In this document: positions 1 to 6,386 of the stretch, in pieces | Position numbering within the stretch: the first letter of the stretch is position 1 | How the letters are laid out: every line of letters begins with the position of its first letter | From: Pseudomonadota bacterium | Lineage (GTDB): Bacteria > Pseudomonadota > Alphaproteobacteria > Reyranellales > Reyranellaceae | Direction: 5' to 3' | DNA length: 8,670 bases | Assembly: GCA_023416135.1 (NCBI GenBank) | Contig: JAEZIF010000417.1 | Span: 1 to 8,670, forward strand | Made by a program: the position numbers and the translations under genes | The notes under the pieces: generated by a model | Seen by the model: only the letters and a program-made list of their open reading frames with translations | What the model was told of the DNA's origin: nothing | Databases searched by the model: none

Positions 1-1441
1 GGCCGAGGGGACATTCGCCGTCGCCGGGGCGCTGACGCGGCCGGGCGAGGGGACGTGCATCCGCAATGCCGCCTTCGGTTTCTCGAACGGTCGCGTCGCG
101 GAAGTCCGCGATGCTGCCCGGTCGCCGTCGGCCGACACCCTGGCATTGCCGGCGCTGGTCAATGCGCACGATCATGGGCTCGGCCTGTCGAACGTCGCGC
201 TTGGCGCCGGTGACGATCCTCTGGAAATCTGGCGCGTCGGGCTCTACGGCCGGCCGACGCTCGATCCCTATGCCAATGCCGCTGTCGCCTTTGGCCGCCA
301 GGCCCTGTCGGGCATCGGCACCGTCGTCCATCTCCATGTCGGCGGCGCGCGGGGCGAGGCCATGCTCGACCAGGTCCGCGCGGTGTGCCGCGCCGCGGTC
401 GATGTCGGCATCCGCCTCGCCTTCGTCTATCCGCTGCACGACCGCAACTGGCTGAGCTACGGCGGCGACGATGCGCTGCTGGCGGCCTATCCCGAGCCGT
501 TGCGCGACTGGCTGCGCCGGAACATGGTGCGCGAAGCGCCGCCACTCGACGAGATCGCGGGCACGATCGAGAACGCGGCCGCGATCTGCGCCGATGCCGG
601 CGTCGTCTTCCAGCTCGGGCCGAACGGTCCGCAATGGTGCTCCGACCCGCTGCTGCGGCTCGCCGCCAACCTGTCGGCCGCCAACGGCTGGCGAATCCAT
701 ATGCATCTGCTCGAAACGCAGACACAACGTGCCTGGGCGGATCGCACGCATCCCGATAGCCTGCTGCCTCATCTCGACTCGCTCGGCCTCCTGTCGCCGC
801 GGCTCACGCTCGCCCATGGGGTCTGGCTGCGCGAGCCCGAGATGGCGTTGCTGGCGGCGCGCGGTGCGACGGTCGCAGTCAATGCCGTCTCCAACATGCG
901 CCTGCGCTCCGGCCGGTCACCGGTGGCCGCCTTCATGCGCAACGGGCTGCGCTTCGCGCTCGGCCTCGACAGCCTCTCGCTGGACGACGATTGCGACGGG
1001 CTGCGCGATTTGCGCGTGGCCTACCTCCTGAACGCGCACGCCATGGTCGAACCGCCGCTCGATCCGACCTCGCTGTTCGACGCGGCGCTGGCGCGCGGTT
1101 TCTTCTCGGCGACCGGCGAGGCGGGCTATGGCGCTCTGGAACCAGGTGCGCCCGCCGATATCATGACGGTCGACATGGAGGCGATGGCCGCCGACCGTCT
1201 CGAAGGTGCCGTGGCGGAGCGGGACCTCTTCCTGACCCGCGCGAGCGCCCGCCATGTCGTGGACCTGATCGTCGCCGGCCGTTCCGTGGTGCGCGACGGC
1301 AAGCTGACCGGGATCGACCTCGATGCGCTCACGCGCGAGCTCACGCGACAGGCATGCGCCGGCGGTGACGACGGCGAGGCGCAACGCTTCATGCACCAGC
1401 ACAAGGCGGGACTGCGGTCGCACATCGCCGCCGCCTCTTAG
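1..1441 (+). CDS. Amidohydrolase, TRZ/ATZ-like (5' end cut by window edge)
   Basis: A metal-dependent hydrolase, probably cytoplasmic, expected to deaminate or hydrolyse a C-N bond in a small, likely cyclic, substrate. The frame is open from base 2 with no plausible ATG. A TTG at 146 is only an internal Leu, because family-like sequence (AGALTRPGEG...) continues upstream of it. 479 residues are visible. Counting from base 2, the metal and catalytic set of the ATZ/TRZ/guanine deaminase clan is present: HDH at 56-58, H235 and E238 in MHLLET, H272 in AHGVWL, D323 in GLDS. WCSD precedes the third site, and a GALEPGAPADI composite-domain segment lies near the C-terminus. It is a paralog of the minus-strand gene at 3765-5246; from LPALVNAHDH on, 36 of 65 residues match by hand count. 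Aligning the HDH motifs suggests only a handful of codons are missing. It stops 8 nt before the ABC ATPase, so the two are probably co-transcribed. Family is sure, substrate unknown. Confidence 0.9.
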   Translation, partial: AEGTFAVAGALTRPGEGTCIRNAAFGFSNGRVAEVRDAARSPSADTLALPALVNAHDHGLGLSNVALGAGDDPLEIWRVGLYGRPTLDPYANAAVAFGRQALSGIGTVVHLHVGGARGEAMLDQVRAVCRAAVDVGIRLAFVYPLHDRNWLSYGGDDALLAAYPEPLRDWLRRNMVREAPPLDEIAGTIENAAAICADAGVVFQLGPNGPQWCSDPLLRLAANLSAANGWRIHMHLLETQTQRAWADRTHPDSLLPHLDSLGLLSPRLTLAHGVWLREPEMALLAARGATVAVNAVSNMRLRSGRSPVAAFMRNGLRFALGLDSLSLDDDCDGLRDLRVAYLLNAHAMVEPPLDPTSLFDAALARGFFSATGEAGYGALEPGAPADIMTVDMEAMAADRLEGAVAERDLFLTRASARHVVDLIVAGRSVVRDGKLTGIDLDALTRELTRQACAGGDDGEAQRFMHQHKAGLRSHIAAAS

Positions 1442-1443
1442 GA
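1440..1443 (+). promoter_or_regulatory. Ribosome binding site of ABC ATPase gene
   Basis: AGGA overlaps the TAG stop of the upstream amidohydrolase and sits 6 nt before the ATG at 1450. The ribosome ending the first gene would sit on the start site of the second, which fits translational coupling and supports the ATG at 1450. Confidence 0.55.
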
Positions 1444-1449
1444 CAAGGA

Positions 1450-2235
1450 ATGGATTCGCATCTCAAGTTCGTCCGCGTTACGAAGGAGTTCGACCTCGAC
1501 GGCAAGAGCTTCACCGCGCTGTCGGATGTCTCGCTTGAACTGAAGCGCGGCGAGTTCGGCGCCATCATCGGCCCCAGCGGCTGCGGCAAGTCGACCTTGT
1601 TGCGCATGGCGGCGGACATCGCCGAGCCGACGGCCGGCCGCATCACCGTCGACGGCCGCCCGCCTGCCGAGCTGCGCGCCCGCCACAAGGTGGGTTTCGT
1701 CTTCCAGGAAGCGACGCTGCTGCCGTGGCGTACCGTGCTGGAGAATATTGCGCTGCCGATCCGGATCGTCGGCAAAGGCTATGCCGACGCCGCCGATCCG
1801 GCCGCGCTGGTGCGGCTTGTGGGCCTGGAGGGCTTCGAGGGCGCACGGCCGCGCCAGCTCTCCGGCGGCATGCAGCAGCGCGTGGCGATCGCCCGCGCCC
1901 TGGTGCTGCAGCCAGAGATCCTGCTGCTCGACGAGCCGTTCGGCGCGCTCGACGAGATCATCCGCCAGCGCATGAATCTTGAGCTGCTGCGCATCTGGAG
2001 CGAGAGCCGCACGACGGCCCTGCTCGTCACGCACAGCATCGCGGAAGCCGCCTTCATGGCCGACCGCATCTTCGTGATGTCGACACGGCCAGGCCGCATC
2101 CTGCGCGAGATCGAGATCGACCTGCCACGGCCGCGCGAAATTTCTATGATGCGCAGCCCCGAGTTCGCCGAATGCGTGAACAACCTGCGCGACGTGCTGT
2201 TCGGTGCCGAGGCCGGAGTGCCGGAGAATGTCTGA
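1450..2235 (+). CDS. ABC transporter ATP-binding protein, NitT/TauT (SsuB/TauB-like) family
   Basis: The ATPase of an importer, acting as a dimer on the inner face of the membrane with the two permeases encoded next. At 261 aa it has the usual length for this family. The full nucleotide-binding set is visible: Walker A GPSGCGKST (41-49), Q-loop Gln86 in FQEATLLPW, signature LSGGMQQ (137-143), Walker B ILLLDE (157-162) followed by PFGALD, and H-loop His195 in VTHSIAEA. The FQEATLLPW...PFGALDE pattern is typical of importers for nitrate, taurine, aliphatic sulfonates, HMP/thiamine precursors and related pyrimidines. The substrate cannot be told from the ATPase. It is preceded at 8 nt by an amidohydrolase and overlaps the first permease by 8 nt, so the four genes look like one operon. 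All catalytic motifs look intact. Confidence 0.95.
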   Translation: MDSHLKFVRVTKEFDLDGKSFTALSDVSLELKRGEFGAIIGPSGCGKSTLLRMAADIAEPTAGRITVDGRPPAELRARHKVGFVFQEATLLPWRTVLENIALPIRIVGKGYADAADPAALVRLVGLEGFEGARPRQLSGGMQQRVAIARALVLQPEILLLDEPFGALDEIIRQRMNLELLRIWSESRTTALLVTHSIAEAAFMADRIFVMSTRPGRILREIEIDLPRPREISMMRSPEFAECVNNLRDVLFGAEAGVPENV

Positions 2236-3007
2236 CCCCGGCCGACGACCCAACGAGCGCGTGCAGGCCATTGTCATCCCGCTAGTGTCGGTCGGCGTGG
2301 CGCTGCTGGCGGTCGAGCTGACCAAGCGGGGTGGCTTCCTCCCCGTAACCATTCCGGCCCCGAGCCAGGTGGCGGCCTCGTTCGCCGGGGAATTCGACAC
2401 CGTCCTCTATCACCTCGTGCCGACCCTGCGTGCCGCCGCCATCGGGTTCATCGTGGCGGTTGTGGTGGCCCTGGCGCTGGCCACGGTGGCGACACTTGTA
2501 AAGTTCGCGAAGGGGCCGATCTACAACATCGCCGTCGTCACCTACAGCATCCCGCTGCTGGCGCTCTCGCCGGTGCTGGTCGTCTGGCTGGGCAACGGGC
2601 CGGCGGCGCGCATCACCATCGCCGCTCTGGCCGGCTTCTTCCCGGTGATCGTCGGCGCCATCCAGGGGCTCGATGCGATCGACCGGCGACAGAAAGAGCT
2701 GTTCGACGTGCTGTCCGCGAGCCCGCTGCAGCGCTTCTGGCTCCTGTCCGTGCCGTCGTCGCTGCCCTTCCTGTTTTCCGGGCTAAAGATCTCGGCGGCG
2801 AGCGCCGTGCTCGGCGCGATCGTGGCGGAATGGGCGGGCGCGGAGCGCGGCCTGGGCGTGATGATGGCCTACGCCCTGTTCGCCTTCAACGTCGAGCAGG
2901 TCTGGCTGACCGTCGTCACCGCGACGCTCTGCGCCATAGTCGCCTACGGCGCCGTCCAGGCCCTGGAGCGCCTGGTGGTGACCTGGCGTGTCGAGAGCGA
3001 CCTGTGA
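2228..3007 (+). CDS. ABC transporter permease, NitT/TauT family (first of two)
   Basis: Integral membrane subunit of the importer, 259 aa from the chosen start. Hydrophobic segments lie near residues 14-31, 69-91, 98-119, 129-148, 188-208 and 225-245, consistent with the BPD_transp_1 fold. The cytoplasmic EAA-type coupling loop is at about 157-187 (ELFDVLSASPLQRFWLLSVP, then GLK) and should contact the ATPase. I chose ATG 2228 over the in-frame GTG at 2204 because GGAG at 2215-2218 sits 9 nt before it, and the ATG overlaps the ATPase stop by 8 nt (ATGTCTGA), a usual coupling arrangement. Its own stop overlaps the GTG of the next permease. The two permeases probably form a heterodimer. Substrate unknown. 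Confidence 0.92.
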   Translation: MSDPGRRPNERVQAIVIPLVSVGVALLAVELTKRGGFLPVTIPAPSQVAASFAGEFDTVLYHLVPTLRAAAIGFIVAVVVALALATVATLVKFAKGPIYNIAVVTYSIPLLALSPVLVVWLGNGPAARITIAALAGFFPVIVGAIQGLDAIDRRQKELFDVLSASPLQRFWLLSVPSSLPFLFSGLKISAASAVLGAIVAEWAGAERGLGVMMAYALFAFNVEQVWLTVVTATLCAIVAYGAVQALERLVVTWRVESDL

Positions 3008-3768
3008 CGCTGCCCCGTCCTCTGCGGCCGCTGGCGCCGCTCGGCACGATCGTGCTGTTCCTCGCCGGCATCTCGGTGGTCTGGCAGGTCGTCATGCAGG
3101 TCTTCGCGATCAAGACCTACTTCATGCCCTATCCAGGCCCGACCTGGCTCGCGATCCTGAAGCAGTGGCCGGTGATCTGGAAGAACCTCTCGAGCACGTT
3201 GCTCGAAGGCCTGGTCGGCCTGCTGATCAGCGTCGTGATGGCGTCGGCCGTCGCCGGCCTCTGCGTCAACTGGCGGACCTTCCGTCGCGCCACCATGCCC
3301 TTCGCGATCGCCGTGCGATCGATCCCGATCGTGGCCATCGCGCCGCTGATCACCCTTGTGGCCGGCCGAGGCTTCGCGACCGCCGTGATCGTCGTCGTGC
3401 TTGCCACCTTCTTCCCGTTCTTCGTCAACGCCATGCGCGGCTTCCAGGATACGCGGCCGACCATGCTCGAGCTGGCGCACGTCTACGGCGCCTCGCGATG
3501 GCAGACTTTCTATCTCATCCGCTTCGTCTTTGCCCTGCCGCACCTGTTCTCGGGGCTGCGGACGGCCGCGCCGCTCGCCATCCTGGGCGCCATGCTGGCC
3601 GAATGGCTGACCGGCAGTGCCGGAATCGGCTACCTGATCCTCGATTCGGCGGCGACGCGCGACCTCGAGCTCCTGTGGGCGTCGATCCTGGTCAGCACCA
3701 TCCTGGCGATGCTGGTCTTCTGGCTCACCGCCGCCGCCGAGAAGGCGCTGCTGGCACGCACGACCTAA
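3004..3768 (+). CDS. ABC transporter permease, NitT/TauT family (second of two)
   Basis: Second membrane subunit, 254 aa from a GTG start. The frame is open further upstream (to 2830), but that extension is Arg/Gly/Pro-rich and overlaps the first permease, so it is a shadow. GTG 3004 overlaps the preceding TGA as GTGA, with a weak GAGAG 6 nt upstream. The protein opens with a hydrophobic segment (about 13-33), then FMPYPGPTW, a typical lead-in to the permease core, which begins around 60. The EAA-type loop is at about 156-186 (ELAHVYGASRWQTFYLIRF...GLR), followed by AAPLAILGAMLAEWL. Related in fold to the first permease but not a close copy, so a heterodimeric channel is likely. The gene ends in a 4-nt overlap with the convergent amidohydrolase. 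No substrate-binding protein follows it. Confidence 0.92.
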   Translation: MTLPRPLRPLAPLGTIVLFLAGISVVWQVVMQVFAIKTYFMPYPGPTWLAILKQWPVIWKNLSSTLLEGLVGLLISVVMASAVAGLCVNWRTFRRATMPFAIAVRSIPIVAIAPLITLVAGRGFATAVIVVVLATFFPFFVNAMRGFQDTRPTMLELAHVYGASRWQTFYLIRFVFALPHLFSGLRTAAPLAILGAMLAEWLTGSAGIGYLILDSAATRDLELLWASILVSTILAMLVFWLTAAAEKALLARTT

Positions 3769-5246
3769 AGGTTGCTGGGCCAGCCGGCGCTGCGATGGGC
3801 GCCGCTGTCGTAGAACGACTTCATGCCGGCGCGCAGGCTCGAGAGGAAGGGTCGCTCGGCGACGATGCGGTCGATCGAACGGCGCGCCTGCGTCGTCAGC
3901 TCGGCGCGGGCATCGGCGAGATCGAAGGACACCAGCTTTCCGTCGGATACGACGGTTCGGCCGCCAACGACCAGCCGCATGACGTTTCGTGCCGTGGCCC
4001 GGGCGAGCGTGAGCAGCAGCGGGTCGGCGGCTTCGGTGGCGTCGGACGAGAGACTGTCGTAGTCGAGCATGACGAAGTCGGCTGGAGCGCCTGGCTGGAG
4101 GCGGCCGAAGTCGCCACGCCCGGTCACGGCGCGATGGCCGGTCTGGCACATCGCCCGCAACGCCCGTCGCCACGACAGGCCATTCTGGTCGAAACCCACG
4201 CCGTCATGGACGTAGTGCGCCAGCCGCAACTCGCGGAAGCCGTCGTCATCGTCGTCGATCGCCATGTTGTCGACGCCCAGCGCCACCTCGATGCCGGCAT
4301 CGAGAAAGGCGGCGACCGGGGCGATGCCCGAACGCAGGCGCAGGTTGGACGAGGTGTTGACCGCGACCGTGACTCCGCGCGCGCCCAGCAGCTCGATCTC
4401 GTCGGGCCGCAGCCAGACGCCGTGAGCGACGGTCAGCCGATCTGACAGCAGACCAATCGCATCGAGATAGCGGACCACGCCCTGCGGATAGGCTCCGTCG
4501 GCGAACTCGCGCTGTCGCTTGGTCTCCAGCAAATGCATCTGCACCCGCCGGCCGGTGCGGACCGAGGCTTCGGCGATCACCTCGATCAGGGCGTCGGAGC
4601 ACCATTGAATGCCGGTGGGACAGAACTGGACCGTGACGGTGTCGTCCTCGATCTCCTGCGCGATCGCCTCGACCAGCGCCACTTGCTCGGCCGGCGCCAT
4701 CACCGGACGGTCGAACCGGCGGCGGATCTCCTCTTGCAGCGCCGGCTCGACATGGCGCAGCAGCGCCGCATCGGGTCCGTAGGCGAGACGGTTGCGATCG
4801 CGCATCGGCACGCAGAAGGCCAGACGGATGCCAACGTCCCGCGCCGCCCGCGCACAGGCGACGGCCTCGTCGAACAGCGCCGCCGGCGAATGCGGGACAT
4901 GGAAGTGGACCACCGATCCGATGCCGCTCTGGGCCATGCGCGCATAGGCGACGGCGGCGATCAGGTAAGGGTCGGCTTCCGGCGCGTTGTACATGGCGGG
5001 GAGCCACATCTCGAGCGATTGGTCCGTGGCGCCGAAGCTCACGTTGCAGATGCCGCGGCAATGGTCGTGGCCGTTGGCCAGGCTTGGCAGCACGAAGCCG
5101 GACGACGGCGGCTGCGAGCGACGGGCATCGTCGACCGCGACGATCGTCGATCCCTGCCAGGACAGGAGCTTGCCGGCCGTCAGCGATGCTTCGGCCGACG
5201 GTAGCAGCCAGCGCGCGGTGACGGTCTGCAGCAGGGAGTCAGTCAT
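3765..5246 (-). CDS. Amidohydrolase, TRZ/ATZ-like, paralog of the gene at the left edge
   Basis: Complete 493-aa metal-dependent hydrolase, likely cytoplasmic, acting on a C-N bond of an unknown small substrate. Visible active-site set: H60 and H62 in NGHDH, H238 and E241 in MHLLET, H275 in AHGVWL, D326 in GVDN. WCSD (215-218) precedes the third site. An acidic run of five Asp (331-335) follows the D326 loop; the paralog has a shorter DDD-C-D there. The metal sites of both paralogs are intact, so neither looks dead, and differing loops suggest different substrates or steps. ATG 5246 overlaps the TGA of the PLP enzyme gene as ATGA, and GGAG (plus-strand CTCC at 5253-5256) lies 6 nt before it, so the start is well supported. 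The stop (TAG) overlaps the stop of the convergent permease gene. Confidence 0.93.
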   Translation of the reverse strand: MTDSLLQTVTARWLLPSAEASLTAGKLLSWQGSTIVAVDDARRSQPPSSGFVLPSLANGHDHCRGICNVSFGATDQSLEMWLPAMYNAPEADPYLIAAVAYARMAQSGIGSVVHFHVPHSPAALFDEAVACARAARDVGIRLAFCVPMRDRNRLAYGPDAALLRHVEPALQEEIRRRFDRPVMAPAEQVALVEAIAQEIEDDTVTVQFCPTGIQWCSDALIEVIAEASVRTGRRVQMHLLETKRQREFADGAYPQGVVRYLDAIGLLSDRLTVAHGVWLRPDEIELLGARGVTVAVNTSSNLRLRSGIAPVAAFLDAGIEVALGVDNMAIDDDDDGFRELRLAHYVHDGVGFDQNGLSWRRALRAMCQTGHRAVTGRGDFGRLQPGAPADFVMLDYDSLSSDATEAADPLLLTLARATARNVMRLVVGGRTVVSDGKLVSFDLADARAELTTQARRSIDRIVAERPFLSSLRAGMKSFYDSGAHRSAGWPSNL

Positions 5247-6217
5247 GCAGCGCTCCGCGCTTCATCGAAGGCGAACAGCCCCGGCGTACCGCCGGTGTGC
5301 CAGTAGAGGAGGTCGGCTTTGCCCGGTAGCCCGCCATCCCTGGCGAGCTGCAGGAGGGCCTTCATGGTGCGACCGTTGTAGACGGGGTCGCACAGCAGGC
5401 CGTCGCCGCGCGCGACTGCCCGGATGGCGTCGAAGTCGCTGCTGTCGGGTTTGGCGTAGCCCGCGCCGTAGAAGCGGTCGTCGACCCGCAGCCGCTCGAC
5501 CGGGACCGCGACGTCGAGGCCGAGATAGTCCGCTGTTTCGCGGATCATCGTTTGCATCGCGGGTACCATCTCGGCCGTCGTCTTGCCCGTGCTGATGCCC
5601 AGGATATCGACCTCCCAGCCGAGCGCCGCGGCACCCAGCACGAGGCCGGCCTGGGTGCCGCCGGTACCTGTCGGGAACACGATGCCGTCGATGTCGAAGG
5701 CCGTGAGCTGCTCCCGAGCTTCCGCCATCGCCTCGACGAAGCCCCGGATGCCGACCGCTGTCGAGCCGCCGGGCGGCAGGACATAGGGCTTGCGGCCACG
5801 CGTTTCGAGGTCGGCCACGGTCTGCTCGATCAGTCGTGCGATCGGCTGGCCGTTGGAGAAATGCAGGGTCGCGCCATAGAGCTCGCCCAGGAGCACGTTG
5901 CCGCGCGCCGCGTTGGGCTGGGCGCCATCGAGACAGAGGACGGCGTCCAGCCCATAGCGCACAGCGGCCGCTGCAGCCTGGACGCAGTTGTTGGATTGCA
6001 GGAAGCCCGTCGCCACCAGCGTGTCGCATCCGCGGTCGCGGGCATCGGCGACGAGATAGGCGAGCTTGCGCGCCTTGTTGCCGCCGAGCGCCAGGCCGGA
6101 AAGATCATCGCGCTTGGCGATGACACGACGGCCGACCTGTGTCGACAGCCAGGGCAGTTCGTGCACCGGCGTCGGGAACTGGCCGATCGGCAATCTGTCG
6201 GGAAGCTTGGACGACAT
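5243..6217 (-). CDS. PLP-dependent deaminase/lyase, D-cysteine desulfhydrase-like (ACC deaminase family)
   Basis: A 324-aa fold-type II PLP enzyme of the family that holds ACC deaminase, D-cysteine desulfhydrase and cysteate sulfo-lyase. Members release ammonia and a 2-oxo acid (plus sulfide or sulfite) from small amino acids. Seen: K48 in GGNKARKL (the PLP lysine by alignment with ACC deaminase Lys51), QSN at 74-76 where ACC deaminase has its Ser78 site, a Gly-rich phosphate loop TGTGGTQAGL, and DPVY with Y280 followed by Asn281. ACC deaminase has Glu after this Tyr (Glu295), so true ACC deaminase activity is unlikely. Desulfhydrase-type enzymes also lack that Glu. It is the first gene of the minus-strand unit, and its stop overlaps the next start (ATGA). 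It may process an amino acid released by the amidohydrolases (inference). Exact substrate not certain. Confidence 0.88.
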   Translation of the reverse strand: MSSKLPDRLPIGQFPTPVHELPWLSTQVGRRVIAKRDDLSGLALGGNKARKLAYLVADARDRGCDTLVATGFLQSNNCVQAAAAAVRYGLDAVLCLDGAQPNAARGNVLLGELYGATLHFSNGQPIARLIEQTVADLETRGRKPYVLPPGGSTAVGIRGFVEAMAEAREQLTAFDIDGIVFPTGTGGTQAGLVLGAAALGWEVDILGISTGKTTAEMVPAMQTMIRETADYLGLDVAVPVERLRVDDRFYGAGYAKPDSSDFDAIRAVARGDGLLCDPVYNGRTMKALLQLARDGGLPGKADLLYWHTGGTPGLFAFDEARSAA

Positions 6218-6223
6218 GGGCGA

Positions 6224-6228
6224 TCCTC
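6224..6228 (-). promoter_or_regulatory. Ribosome binding site of PLP enzyme gene
   Basis: On the minus strand GAGGA lies 6 nt before the ATG at 6217. Good match and spacing, and it fixes the start of the 324-aa protein. Confidence 0.65.
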
Positions 6229-6257
6229 AGGCGGGTCTTCGTTGGAGTCCCCGGCCT

Positions 6258-6311
6258 GCACCAAACGTGCCGAACGCGTTTCGGTCAGTGGTGCCGAGAA
6301 GGGGACGCACC
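6258..6311. repeat. Short dyads of GCAC/GTGC in the divergent intergenic region
   Basis: Two small inverted repeats lie between the divergent genes. The first is GCAC-CAAAC-GTGC at 6258-6270. The second is GGTGC at 6290-6294 with GCACC at 6307-6311, 12 nt apart. An AACGCGTT palindrome sits between them at 6273-6280. They could be activator or repressor sites. The half-sites recall the NtrC consensus (TGCAC...GTGCA), but their spacing differs, so no regulator is assigned. Confidence 0.35.
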
Positions 6312-6345
6312 GCATGCGCTTTTCGCGCAGTCGATCGCCGCACTG

Positions 6346-6362
6346 TTGGCTTGGAACTTGCC
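6346..6362 (+). promoter_or_regulatory. Candidate sigma-54 (-24/-12) promoter of cytosine deaminase-like gene
   Basis: TTGGCTTGGAACTTGCC has the GG (6348-6349), ten-base gap and GC (6360-6361) required by sigma-54, and matches the consensus TTGGCACGNNNNTTGC except at two central bases. Transcription would start near 6373, directly before the Shine-Dalgarno at 6374-6379, giving a very short leader. No good -35/-10 pair for the housekeeping factor was seen on this side. GCAC/GTGC dyads 40-100 bp upstream could be enhancer sites. Nitrogen-limited expression would fit the cluster, but a chance match cannot be excluded. Confidence 0.35.
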
Positions 6363-6373
6363 TTTTTGCCGAT

Positions 6374-6379
6374 GGAGGG
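6374..6379 (+). promoter_or_regulatory. Ribosome binding site of cytosine deaminase-like gene
   Basis: GGAGGG lies 7 nt before ATG 6387. This strong site decides for 6387 over the in-frame ATG at 6372, which precedes the site, and over the long open extension from 6066. Confidence 0.75.
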
Positions 6380-6386
6380 AAACCGC

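Noticed and set aside
146..148. TTG as start of the first amidohydrolase
   Set aside because: In-frame family-like sequence continues upstream to the window edge, and the paralog has about 50 residues before the matching position.
1438..2400. 320-codon minus-strand open frame opposite the ABC ATPase
   Set aside because: The plus strand has every ABC ATPase motif in order. The opposite frame has none.
2944..4445. Long open frames on both strands across the convergent junction
   Set aside because: They overlap the second permease and the second amidohydrolase out of frame. Composition is Arg/His/Asp-rich, with no family features.
5243..6217. Naming the PLP enzyme acdS (ACC deaminase)
   Set aside because: The Glu that follows the active-site Tyr in ACC deaminases is Asn281 here.
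6257..6271. NtrC binding site at the first dyad
   Set aside because: The half-sites resemble NtrC half-sites, but the gap between GCAC and GTGC is 5 nt rather than 7. Kept only as an unassigned dyad.
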